A stretch of DNA of 37,739 nt from a bacterium UBP4_UBA6127 (GTDB lineage Bacteria > UBP4 > UBA4092), in the NCBI GenBank assembly GCA_002428325.1, contig DIVR01000068.1:495-38233 (forward strand), read 5' to 3'. Within the stretch, counting starts at the first letter, position 1, and each line of letters begins with the position of its first letter. Positions 1 through 8,194 of the stretch are shown piece after piece. Under the pieces are notes generated by a model. That model saw nothing but the letters and a program-made list of their open reading frames with translations, was not told the origin of the DNA and ran no database searches. The translations under genes and the position numbers were made by a program.

Positions 1-2
1 GG

Positions 3-320
3 ATTAAGGAATTGAAATATGCCTTCGGCGCGGATAACTTTTGTTTGAGTCGGTTCTTTCCCACGGAGGCCGCTTTCCGATTTATCATGGTAGCCTATAA
101 CCTGTTGAGCCTCTTCCGGCAAATCGTCTTGAAAGAAAAAAACCAGAAGACGCTCACCCTGATTCGTTTCCAATGCTTTGCATTAGGAGCTTGGATCACC
201 CATCACTCCCGTCAGAAGGCGCTAAACTTGGCTTTAGCCAAGCATAAACGTCAATGGATGGATGGCCTCTTTGATACCCTCAACAAAGAAAAGCCTCCTT
301 TTTCTTTCTCTAATGCATAA
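3..320 (+). CDS. IS1380-family transposase, C-terminal part (cut by window edge)
   Basis: The reading frame is open from the first bases of the window and ends at a TAA at 318-320, so only the last 105 or so residues are visible. They read IKELKYAFG, then FFPTEAAFRFIMVAYNLLS-LFRQ, then a run containing ITHHSRQKALNLALAKHKR. The TEAAF...MVAYNLLSLFRQ block followed by a basic helix is typical of the C-terminus of IS1380-group DDE transposases. The catalytic DDE residues would lie upstream, outside the window, so I cannot say whether the element is intact. A TTG inside the frame could be taken as a start but is not one. The stop lies only 17 bases from the stop codon of the convergent gene at 338, leaving room only for a short terminal repeat. 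Confidence 0.75.
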   Translation: MKELKYAFGADNFCLSRFFPTEAAFRFIMVAYNLLSLFRQIVLKEKNQKTLTLIRFQCFALGAWITHHSRQKALNLALAKHKRQWMDGLFDTLNKEKPPFSFSNA

Positions 321-342
321 TATGGGTTTATTCGATCTTAGG
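321..342. repeat. Possible right terminal inverted repeat of the IS1380-type element
   Basis: The bases after the transposase stop end in TTCGATCTTAGG. Read from the other side this begins CCTAAGATCGAA, and IS1380-family ends characteristically start with CC. No matching left end can be seen because the rest of the element is outside the window, so this is inference. Confidence 0.3.
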
Positions 343-3300
343 GAAAGAGATTGCTATCACCAAAATAAGGATTATCGGTATCTCTCAGGAAATCGACATC
401 CTTCACGGTAAGGATACCCTCTTCCCCATTTTTCACAATAAACTGCATTTGATGGTAAGCATTACGTCCCGGAGCCGCCAAATAATGGGTTCCATTGGTA
501 ATCTGACCGAACTCAGCCATAGCCGCTAACTGCCCGCCTTGTTCGTAAAAATCATAACTGCCATTGGTGGCTACTCCATAACAGGCCAACAACACCATGG
601 CATCATAGGTATCAAAGGAACCGGATTGAATATTAAAATCAGCCTTTAATCCAATTTCACTGCCGGGATTGCTGGCAGGTGTATAGATGGCATGGGTATT
701 CCCATCCCAGGCGGTAAATTTAAGGCTCTTTTGACCGCCATCCGATGTTGCTCCATTGAAATTAACATTCAGAATCCCTGCAGTCACAACACTCAAAGCG
801 GGTTGGGAAGTATCGGAGTCGAAGCTTTCAGTGGTGGACCAACCCATTGCCAGATAAGATAAGGAAGTGAAACTTCCATAGGGATACCCAAGCAAATGGT
901 TTGAACGGGTCGAACTGAAGAGGGTAGGAATCGTTTTTATTACCTGAACTTCAGCCAGGTAAATCTTGCCGGTTTTAGTCCCCGCCTTTAACATGATCTG
1001 AGGATATCCCGCTCCTGTGGTCATTGAATACAGGGGAGTCTCCTGCCAGCTCCAGGTGGTAGGAGTTCCAAAATAAATATTGGCTGACAGGTCAACATGG
1101 GCGTTGTCGGGAATAATCCCATTGTAATTATAAAGCTGGGATTGCAAATCATTGCTGGCTGTCGGAGAACACAGTTTCATTCGGGCTACATACCAGCTGT
1201 TGGACTGGTAATTCACCATACTGCTGAATTGGGGGGTCATCTTGATGCCTTGAGTCGTACTGGTGAAATCAAAAGACATGATGTTCGACTGAGATGCTCC
1301 GGTAGCATCATTAGCAGTGGCCAGATAACTGACAGCTGGATAATCAGCTTTATCGGTTGTTTTCTCCAGGCCGTATCTCCAGATGTCATTGAAAGTGGTA
1401 AATCTTCCAATACTCAAAAGGTTCGCATAAACCCAGAGCCTTTCCCGGTCCTGGTCAGAACCAAAGGGAGAACTCTCAGCGCTGGAAGCATACACATCCA
1501 CATAAACCGGATCGGATATGGCGGATAAACAAGTTATCTGAATACTTGAATCAGCAGTCCAGACAACCTGAATTTTAGTTGTGTCACTAACCACCAGGGA
1601 TGCCGTCTTCCCAAAAGAAGGAGGAATAGCTTTTCCTGTCGAATCATAAGTATAATCCCGAATGGGGAAAGTCACTGACTGCTGAGCATTGATTCCCACA
1701 TATGGAAGTTTATTGATTTTATAAGTGGAATATTTCAGTTTGTTCTGGCTAGTGGCGATTCCCAGAATATTTTGAGCCAGGAAACTGCAATTTCCACTGG
1801 TAGCCTGGCTATATGCCGAGAAGTTCACATTTCCCCCGCTTAAGCTGACCAAACCCAGGAAATTTGTCTGAACAGAATAACTGTCCATCTCCCCGCCATT
1901 CAGATAATCCCCTAAATTAAACAGGGCAGACTGGGCTTCATCCCTGAACAATTTCACATCCGGGATATCTGTCCATTGGGGAGCTGATTCGGCAAAGAAG
2001 AACTTTATCACTTTCTGCATTACTTGATTTCGATACGATTCAGAGGTAATGCTTTCAAATGGGAAACCCATATAAACCAGCCGGAAAGTACCTGCATATT
2101 GGATCCCAGCAGTTCCCCCTGAGCCGCCTGAATAATTTAGGCATCCGGAAGCGCCGCCCACTGCCGTAATCTGGTCAGGGTAAGCGACATTATAGGTTCC
2201 GCTGTTGCCATTATCAAATCCAAAACTGGATATCCCGTTAAAAATCGAACTAGAAATCGGTGCAACAGAATAAGTCCCAGCGTCATCAGATACATAATTG
2301 GCTTTCAGATAATTCGCATAGAAAGTACTGTCTGCAGACCCTGAAGTTCTACCCAGATTCCATCCGATTTCAGAGCCGGAAACCATCAATCGGCCACCAT
2401 TATTCAGAAAACTGGAGATAACCGATTGTTCAACCGATGTGAAAGTGGTATCGGAGGAGGACTGCTGACCTGCTATCCAAATGACTGCCTTATAGGGAGT
2501 CAGACTGACCAACCCATTGGTTATACATTCCTTGGATACAGCATCAAAAGGCTCACCACAGGCATCCAGGGCCTTGGCATGTTGGATGATATAGTCAAAG
2601 CTCTGATTAAACTTCGGGTTATAGGCATCAGTTCTATCAATTCCGATACTGGTGTCTATCCGGGTATATCCGTTCACTACCAGGATTCTGGGGGTCCCTT
2701 CATTTGTCACTCTGACACCCAGGGTTTCGGTTGGGAATGATTCTCCTCCGGCATTGACTCCGGTTACCTGGAAGTAATAAACCTCTCCACTGGTCAATCC
2801 AGAATAGACATAACTGGTTGAAGTGGTATAAACCCCATTATCAAATCCCTTACCATCTACACTCTTATAGACCCGATATCCGACAGGTAAGGCAGTCGAT
2901 TCTACAGGATCCGGTTTAGCAGCCCAGGAAATCCTGACTGTGCCATCACCTACGTTAGTCACTTTATAATTCTGAGGAGGCAGCGGCAAAATGGTCGGAT
3001 TATTGAAGAAATATCGGGCAATTCCTTTATACATGGCCCGTCCCAGAATATCTTCAAACTTGGGATTACGCAGATAAGGGTTATCCTTGGTGGTATTGTC
3101 ATGAAAAGCCACTTCAAAAAGGGCTCCCGGTATTCCAGCAGTTCCCAGATAACTGATTTCAGAATAGGAACCGCTACTGAGAGAGCCTGTCCAGGAAGAA
3201 TCCCATATAGCCTTCACATCATTGACCATCTGGTTATGGACACAAGTCATAAAAGCATACGTTCCAGCAGTTGTGTTGGTCGAATGCCGAAATGACCGGG

Positions 3301-4816
3301 TGCCGCTGGCAGTTCCATCAAAAGCATTACTATGAACCATCAAGTAAGCATCACAATCCTGCCAGATGGCATGCCGAGGCCGGCAATACCAGTCATTTCC
3401 GCCATCATCCGTACTGGTAGAACCCCAATAACTGACGGAATCAGGAGCCCCCATATATCGGGTCCAATACTGGGCCGAAGACTGATACCAAGGCTTGGAT
3501 ATGGTAGGGCCGGAACAAGTAATCGGAGTCAACTGCCCTATACCTCCCCCTAAACGGATGGCATCAGAAATAACAACAGAGTTGGAGGTATCATTGGCCG
3601 CAAAGTTAGTCAAAGTAACACTGGCTGTCCCGGCGCCAAAATAATAAAATCCTAAAAAATACCATCGGGCATCCGTAGATTCAATACTGAATCCGGTCGG
3701 AATATAGCGAAGCCGCTGGTCCACCGATAATACTGTTTCCCCTCCACTGTGCCGGATAATATATTGTGCTGTGGAGAGTCGATTAAATGAAGGCAGGTGA
3801 TATTCATAGACGGCATAATAATCTGCCCTGGGGACAATCAGTTTCCAGGTAGCCGTAGCGGTCGTGGCAGAAGAGACATAAGCATATCGATAGGTTCCTC
3901 CATAGCCTGGAGAGACGCTGGTAGTCCAGGAACCTGTTTCAGTATAAATGGAAGCGCCGCTATCATTATCAGCGATTACTTCAGTGGTATTGGCATCCCA
4001 TTCCCGGGAAGGAAACACATCTGCGCCGGCATTCCATAAATACCTGGCGGTATATAACAAGCATCGGTGCCAGTTTCCAATATCTTCAATGTAACCGCTG
4101 ATATTCCCCCGTTGAAAGGTCCAGCTGCTGAGGTCTTTATCATACCACCAGCCATGTCCCGCATTGATACCAATCCGTTTCCCGGATAAAAGACCAGAAG
4201 GCCTTCCGGTTGGAAACCGGGGAACGACAGGGCTTTCAATTGTCTTGGAAAAGGGTTTATATTTAGGGGTTACGGGAACAATTTGCTCTTTGCCGGATAG
4301 GGTATAGTGCTCAACCGGATAAGGGGTCCCTTTTTCATCTTCTATCTGCAAATCCACCAGTTCAGGGACTTCTTCTACATCCAAATTATAAAATGTCTTA
4401 TTGACAGCTTCAGTCAGATTCTCCACCAAAGCATCCGCAGTCAGTTTTCCCGATAATATTTCATGGGAGAACACAACCTTTAAGGTTTTCTTTTTGGCAT
4501 CATAAGATATTGATACAATCCGGGTTGTGGAAGGTATGGCACTCGTATGCCCGGCTACTTGCTCCTCAGTGGTGGGACCCTGAATCAAGGCTTCCAACAA
4601 TAGCTTGATTTTGGCTTCAGTTCCCAGTGTAGCGGTATCTGTTGCCTTGAGGCCATATATCTGAGTTACAGGCCTTGAGACCCCCTGCCCTTCCTGGGAA
4701 TCATAAAAAGGCAGCCAGATGTTTTCTTTGATTCCTCCTGATGCCAGGGACAGAGAAAACCCTATCATCATGACCCAGGAAAATAACAAAATCCTCATAA
4801 AAGAATGTTTCCTCAT
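338..4816 (-). CDS. Secreted GerMN / amidase_3 (golvesin-split) / Fn3 / GATase-like multidomain protein, paralogue A
   Basis: Secreted protein of 1492 residues, probably a cell-wall amidase or a protein built on that fold. The ATG at 4816 follows AAGGAG with a 6-base gap and a signal peptide (RILLFSWVMMIGFSLSLASG); the 38 upstream in-frame codons run back across the promoter and are not used. Order: signal peptide 1-26; GerMN-like domain about 60-175; amidase_3 from about 207, split by a golvesin-like beta domain (about 280-425) and resuming to about 605; Fn3 about 612-703; GATase/ThuA-like domain about 710-940; then about 540 residues of beta-rich sequence I do not recognise. The amidase zinc and catalytic positions are present: H221 in AGHGWW, E244 in YIED, H495 in VHSNA, E568 in LFEVAFHDN. 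It is one of three tandem paralogues. The 3' end abuts a transposase, so the C-terminus may be truncated. Confidence 0.85.
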   Translation of the reverse strand: MRKHSFMRILLFSWVMMIGFSLSLASGGIKENIWLPFYDSQEGQGVSRPVTQIYGLKATDTATLGTEAKIKLLLEALIQGPTTEEQVAGHTSAIPSTTRIVSISYDAKKKTLKVVFSHEILSGKLTADALVENLTEAVNKTFYNLDVEEVPELVDLQIEDEKGTPYPVEHYTLSGKEQIVPVTPKYKPFSKTIESPVVPRFPTGRPSGLLSGKRIGINAGHGWWYDKDLSSWTFQRGNISGYIEDIGNWHRCLLYTARYLWNAGADVFPSREWDANTTEVIADNDSGASIYTETGSWTTSVSPGYGGTYRYAYVSSATTATATWKLIVPRADYYAVYEYHLPSFNRLSTAQYIIRHSGGETVLSVDQRLRYIPTGFSIESTDARWYFLGFYYFGAGTASVTLTNFAANDTSNSVVISDAIRLGGGIGQLTPITCSGPTISKPWYQSSAQYWTRYMGAPDSVSYWGSTSTDDGGNDWYCRPRHAIWQDCDAYLMVHSNAFDGTASGTRSFRHSTNTTAGTYAFMTCVHNQMVNDVKAIWDSSWTGSLSSGSYSEISYLGTAGIPGALFEVAFHDNTTKDNPYLRNPKFEDILGRAMYKGIARYFFNNPTILPLPPQNYKVTNVGDGTVRISWAAKPDPVESTALPVGYRVYKSVDGKGFDNGVYTTSTSYVYSGLTSGEVYYFQVTGVNAGGESFPTETLGVRVTNEGTPRILVVNGYTRIDTSIGIDRTDAYNPKFNQSFDYIIQHAKALDACGEPFDAVSKECITNGLVSLTPYKAVIWIAGQQSSSDTTFTSVEQSVISSFLNNGGRLMVSGSEIGWNLGRTSGSADSTFYANYLKANYVSDDAGTYSVAPISSSIFNGISSFGFDNGNSGTYNVAYPDQITAVGGASGCLNYSGGSGGTAGIQYAGTFRLVYMGFPFESITSESYRNQVMQKVIKFFFAESAPQWTDIPDVKLFRDEAQSALFNLGDYLNGGEMDSYSVQTNFLGLVSLSGGNVNFSAYSQATSGNCSFLAQNILGIATSQNKLKYSTYKINKLPYVGINAQQSVTFPIRDYTYDSTGKAIPPSFGKTASLVVSDTTKIQVVWTADSSIQITCLSAISDPVYVDVYASSAESSPFGSDQDRERLWVYANLLSIGRFTTFNDIWRYGLEKTTDKADYPAVSYLATANDATGASQSNIMSFDFTSTTQGIKMTPQFSSMVNYQSNSWYVARMKLCSPTASNDLQSQLYNYNGIIPDNAHVDLSANIYFGTPTTWSWQETPLYSMTTGAGYPQIMLKAGTKTGKIYLAEVQVIKTIPTLFSSTRSNHLLGYPYGSFTSLSYLAMGWSTTESFDSDTSQPALSVVTAGILNVNFNGATSDGGQKSLKFTAWDGNTHAIYTPASNPGSEIGLKADFNIQSGSFDTYDAMVLLACYGVATNGSYDFYEQGGQLAAMAEFGQITNGTHYLAAPGRNAYHQMQFIVKNGEEGILTVKDVDFLRDTDNPYFGDSNLFP

Positions 4817-4894
4817 TTTGAACTCCTTCTTTGAAAAGGCTGGTGCCAGGAGAGTAATAGACTCTTTTGCAGGCGACCTCAGTGTTGAATCACC

Positions 4895-4923
4895 ATTATA
4901 TTCCCCTTCTTTATTTCTAACAA
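4895..4923 (-). promoter_or_regulatory. Sigma-70-type promoter of the 338-4816 gene
   Basis: On the minus strand TTGTTA (4923-4918), a 17-base spacer and a perfect TATAAT (4900-4895). Transcription would start near 4888, giving a leader of about 70 bases before the ATG at 4816. This rules out the longer frame that starts at 4930. Confidence 0.65.
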
Positions 4924-5020
4924 CCCCCAATTACCCCAAATTCATTACTAATATGAAAATTTTTCTACCCTATCCAATCCCTGATTCTCCCCTAAAACTA
5001 TATGATTTCCATCGGAAAGG

Positions 5021-5049
5021 GACCCAGCCTGATGGTTACAGCCTGGGTC
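5021..5049. other. Short inverted repeat in the intergenic region
   Basis: GACCCAG at 5021-5027 pairs with CTGGGTC at 5043-5049 around a 15-base loop. No T-tract follows on either strand, so I do not call it a terminator. It lies between the terminator of the upstream gene and the promoter at 4895, so it could be an operator or chance. Confidence 0.25.
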
Positions 5050-5115
5050 TCACTCCATAGCGAATATGAGAGGCTAAGAGGTGATATTTTGCTGGAATTA
5101 TTATGGTTAAGATTA

Positions 5116-5156
5116 TAAAAAAAAGAAGGGTTTTTGACAGCTGTCAAAAACCCTTC
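5116..5156 (-). terminator. Rho-independent terminator of the 5185-8097 gene
   Basis: Positions 5125-5156 form a perfect 32-base palindrome (arms GAAGGGTTTTTGACAG and its complement). On the minus strand it is followed by TTTTTTTTATAA. It lies about 30 bases after the stop codon of the 5185 gene. Confidence 0.88.
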
Positions 5157-5184
5157 CTCTAAAAGGTCACGAATGTCAGTCGAT

Positions 5185-8097
5185 TTAGAAGAGAGACCAG
5201 TCAACAACATCGGTACTAATCAGATACTGAAGGGCCCGACTCATTAAGTCAGTTCGGACTGATTCAGAGGTAATACTTTCAAAGGGGAATCCCAGGAAAA
5301 TAAGTTTAAAAGAACCATTGTATTGGATCGCAGCCGTTCCCCCGGAACCGCCTGAATAAGAAAGGTCAGCTGTGCTGCCGCCATTGGTCGTAATCTGGTC
5401 AGGATAAGCAACATCATAAGAACCATTGGACCCATCATCGAATCCAAAAGAACTAAGACCATTAAAAGCACCCGAACCGGCTGCGACGGTGTAAGTCTCG
5501 GCATCATCTCCGACATATTTTGATTTTAGATAATTGGCAAAGAAAGTACTATCAGCCGAACCTGAGGTCTGACCCAAATCCCAACCTATTTCAGCTCCCG
5601 AAACAAACAAGGATTTTCCAGAATTCAGATAGGCAGCCACTTTGGTTTGTTCAGCGGTACTGAAAGTCTCATCGCTGGTGGATTCATTCCCCATAATCCA
5701 TATAACCACCGCATAATCAGTGAGATTGATTCTACTGTCAATGACGGCTTCGTTACTGGCAGAATCAAAATAATAAGGGCCGGTAACGGCCGAAGCAATC
5801 GCCTTAGCATGCTGGATGGAATAATTAAAGGTATTGATTCGTTCCATGAATTGACGATAAGGAGAACCTAAATCACTGCCATAATAAGTACTGACTTCAC
5901 GGATAGCCGGCATCAGAGAACGGTCAATCCGGTCAAATCCATTAACAATCAGGAGATTCGCTTTTCCAGAAGATTTAACCCGGACCGCCAGTGTCTCGGT
6001 AGGAAAACTTTCCCCGCCGGAATTTGTAGCGCTGACTCGGAAATAATAAACCGTTCCCGGGGTTAATCCTGAAACCGTCAAAGTAGTGGACGAAGAATTG
6101 GTTCCATTATCGAAACCATAGCCATTCTTACTTTGATAAATCCGGTATCCGGTAGCTGCTTGACCGCCAAACCCTACCGAATCAGTCGTTGGGGCTTTCC
6201 AAGTCAGTAAAACAGAACCGCTCCCGGTATTGGCAACAGTTAAATCATTAGGAGGTTCCGGCAGAAATACAGGTGTTGTTCCGGCCTTTTTGGCATAATA
6301 TTTGACGATTCCCTGATAGACAGCCCGGGCAACTATCTGCCGGAACTTGGGGTCTCTCAGATATAAACTGTCTTTAGTCGCATTATCATGGTAAGCCATT
6401 TCAAAAAGGGCTCCGGGCATATTGTCCAGGGGTCTCAGTTCTCCGTAATTATTTCGCATGATTCCACCATTGGTCCAACTGGAATCATACCCAGCCCGAA
6501 CATCATTGACTATTTCATAATGAACACTGGTCAACAGATCATAAGAGCCAGTACTGGCCGAACCATCATCAACAGGTTTATCTTGCCCCCAGCCATAGGT
6601 TGTACTCCAGATATAAGAGGAGGTCCCGGAAGCAGAGCCTCCGGAGGCATTGCTATGCCAGGAAATGTAACAGGCATCTTCCCAGGATTCCCGTTCCCAT
6701 TCAGCATACCGAGGACGGCAAGTCACATCATCATCATTATCCTCACCCACTGTCGCATAGACAGAAGAGGGAGCGCCCATATATTGAGCCCAATATCGGG
6801 AACATTCATCCTGTTTGGATTTACCGCTGGTAACACCACCCCGGGTAATAGACCCTTTCCCATCGCCAATGCAGACAGCATCCGCTATCACATATTTCCC
6901 TGAAGGACTGGAAGATTGATTGGTCACCATCACGCATCCAGCATTTCCAGCCTCAAAATAATAGGTTCCCAGCCATTTCCAGGTATATCCATCCCGCTGC
7001 TGGTTAATGATGGTTTGGGTGGTTCCACCCGCATGGACTATCTGATAATGGACATCAGCAGCCCGATTGGTTCCCCCAGTGTAAAACACATAGACAGGAT
7101 AATAACCTGATACAGATACAGTTGGACGCCAGATAGCGGTAGCATTGGCAATAGATGCAGCTCCAATGACCGCATAGTTACTGCCATACCAGGTAGAAGC
7201 GGAAGTGCTGTTGGTCCAGCTACCGGTCGCTGTGTAACCAGAACCGCCGTTATCAACATAAACCGCAGCGGCATCCCGGCTTTTACCCCGGCAGGGCCAG
7301 ACATTCGCGCCGGCATTCCATAAATATTTAACCAAATATTCATTGACCGCTTCTGCATTGGATAAATCTTCCACAATTCCATTAGAATTCCCCCGTTGGG
7401 TTCGCCAAGTGGAACTGCTGAAGGTTCCTCCAGCATAATACCAGCCATGCCCGGCACTGAGAAAAACAGATTTACCCGTCAAAAAACCGCTGGGTTGGGC
7501 TTGCCCAAAAGAAGGCATTTCCAAAATTTGAGCGGCAGAATTATCTTTGTCTGTTACTGCAGGTTCAGGAATCGCTTCTTCGCCTGGTTTCTTAGGAACA
7601 GGAGGCAGGGCAGGTAAAAAATCACTCAATATTTTCCAAGTTTTGGTTTCTTCATCAAAGGCCACCAGGTTAATACTATATCCCGATGCCAGGCTATAAA
7701 ATGTTTTTCCAAGACTGTCATAGATTTCATCCGACTGGACCACTGATAAGTTCTTGAGGCTATCGGCAGGAATATCCAGAAAAGCAGTTACCTTATTTTT
7801 ATCAATCTGGGTTTTTAGGAGGGTTGTACCTGAAGGGATTGGAGATTTAATGCCGGCTTTGATTTCTTCGGCACCCGGCCCCTTGATGAATTCTGCCATG
7901 GTCCATTGGAATTTATCCTCCAAAGAACTCACACTCAAAGGAGCAACCCTGTCCAGGGTGTATCCCTGGCCACCCATCACATAAACAATCGGTCCGGATG
8001 GTGAAGACTGACTGATTGAAACAGATTGGGCAATTACTGAAGAGACAAGAATAAGTATCGCCAACATAGCAATACCATAACCTAAAATTTTCCTCAT
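5185..8097 (-). CDS. Secreted GerMN / amidase_3 (golvesin-split) / Fn3 / GATase-like multidomain protein, paralogue B
   Basis: Secreted protein of 970 residues, the shortest and cleanest of the three tandem paralogues. The ATG at 8097 follows AAGGAAAGGA. Order: signal peptide 1-23 (cleavage near VIAQ); GerMN-like domain about 50-160 with FIKGPGAEE and PIPSGT; Pro-rich linker 160-200; amidase_3 from 205, split by a golvesin-like domain (about 280-412) and resuming to about 603; Fn3 about 612-707; GATase/ThuA-like domain about 713-960. Putative zinc and catalytic residues H217 (SAGHGWY), E243 (IVEDLS), H481 (SWHSNA) and E566 (LFEMAYHDN) are all present, so hydrolysis of the muramoyl-alanine bond is plausible but unproven. 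GerMN domains are best known from spore-germination and lipoprotein contexts; no sporulation gene is visible here. The gene has a strong terminator. Whether it has its own promoter or is read from the upstream paralogue is unclear. Confidence 0.87.
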   Translation of the reverse strand: MRKILGYGIAMLAILILVSSVIAQSVSISQSSPSGPIVYVMGGQGYTLDRVAPLSVSSLEDKFQWTMAEFIKGPGAEEIKAGIKSPIPSGTTLLKTQIDKNKVTAFLDIPADSLKNLSVVQSDEIYDSLGKTFYSLASGYSINLVAFDEETKTWKILSDFLPALPPVPKKPGEEAIPEPAVTDKDNSAAQILEMPSFGQAQPSGFLTGKSVFLSAGHGWYYAGGTFSSSTWRTQRGNSNGIVEDLSNAEAVNEYLVKYLWNAGANVWPCRGKSRDAAAVYVDNGGSGYTATGSWTNSTSASTWYGSNYAVIGAASIANATAIWRPTVSVSGYYPVYVFYTGGTNRAADVHYQIVHAGGTTQTIINQQRDGYTWKWLGTYYFEAGNAGCVMVTNQSSSPSGKYVIADAVCIGDGKGSITRGGVTSGKSKQDECSRYWAQYMGAPSSVYATVGEDNDDDVTCRPRYAEWERESWEDACYISWHSNASGGSASGTSSYIWSTTYGWGQDKPVDDGSASTGSYDLLTSVHYEIVNDVRAGYDSSWTNGGIMRNNYGELRPLDNMPGALFEMAYHDNATKDSLYLRDPKFRQIVARAVYQGIVKYYAKKAGTTPVFLPEPPNDLTVANTGSGSVLLTWKAPTTDSVGFGGQAATGYRIYQSKNGYGFDNGTNSSSTTLTVSGLTPGTVYYFRVSATNSGGESFPTETLAVRVKSSGKANLLIVNGFDRIDRSLMPAIREVSTYYGSDLGSPYRQFMERINTFNYSIQHAKAIASAVTGPYYFDSASNEAVIDSRINLTDYAVVIWIMGNESTSDETFSTAEQTKVAAYLNSGKSLFVSGAEIGWDLGQTSGSADSTFFANYLKSKYVGDDAETYTVAAGSGAFNGLSSFGFDDGSNGSYDVAYPDQITTNGGSTADLSYSGGSGGTAAIQYNGSFKLIFLGFPFESITSESVRTDLMSRALQYLISTDVVDWSLF

Positions 8098-8130
8098 GGG
8101 GATATTCCTTTCCTTGTTGTTAAGAAGAAC

Positions 8131-8153
8131 GAGGGGAAACTCAGTTTCCCCTC
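8131..8153 (-). terminator. Hairpin terminator of the 8195-11659 gene
   Basis: GAGGGGAAAC and GTTTCCCCTC pair around a TCA loop. On the minus strand GTTCTTCTTA follows, which is a weak T-tract. It lies 40 bases after the stop of the 8195 gene and 33 bases before the start of the 5185 gene, so partial read-through into that gene is possible. Confidence 0.65.
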
Positions 8154-8194
8154 ATTTTAGTGGTTTTAAAGAAAAATGTCCATCATAAATGAAA

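Noticed and set aside
6388..6903. Long plus-strand frames opposite the large secreted genes
   Set aside because: They are antisense shadows of strongly coding minus-strand genes with conserved domains; the peptides are low in recognisable features.
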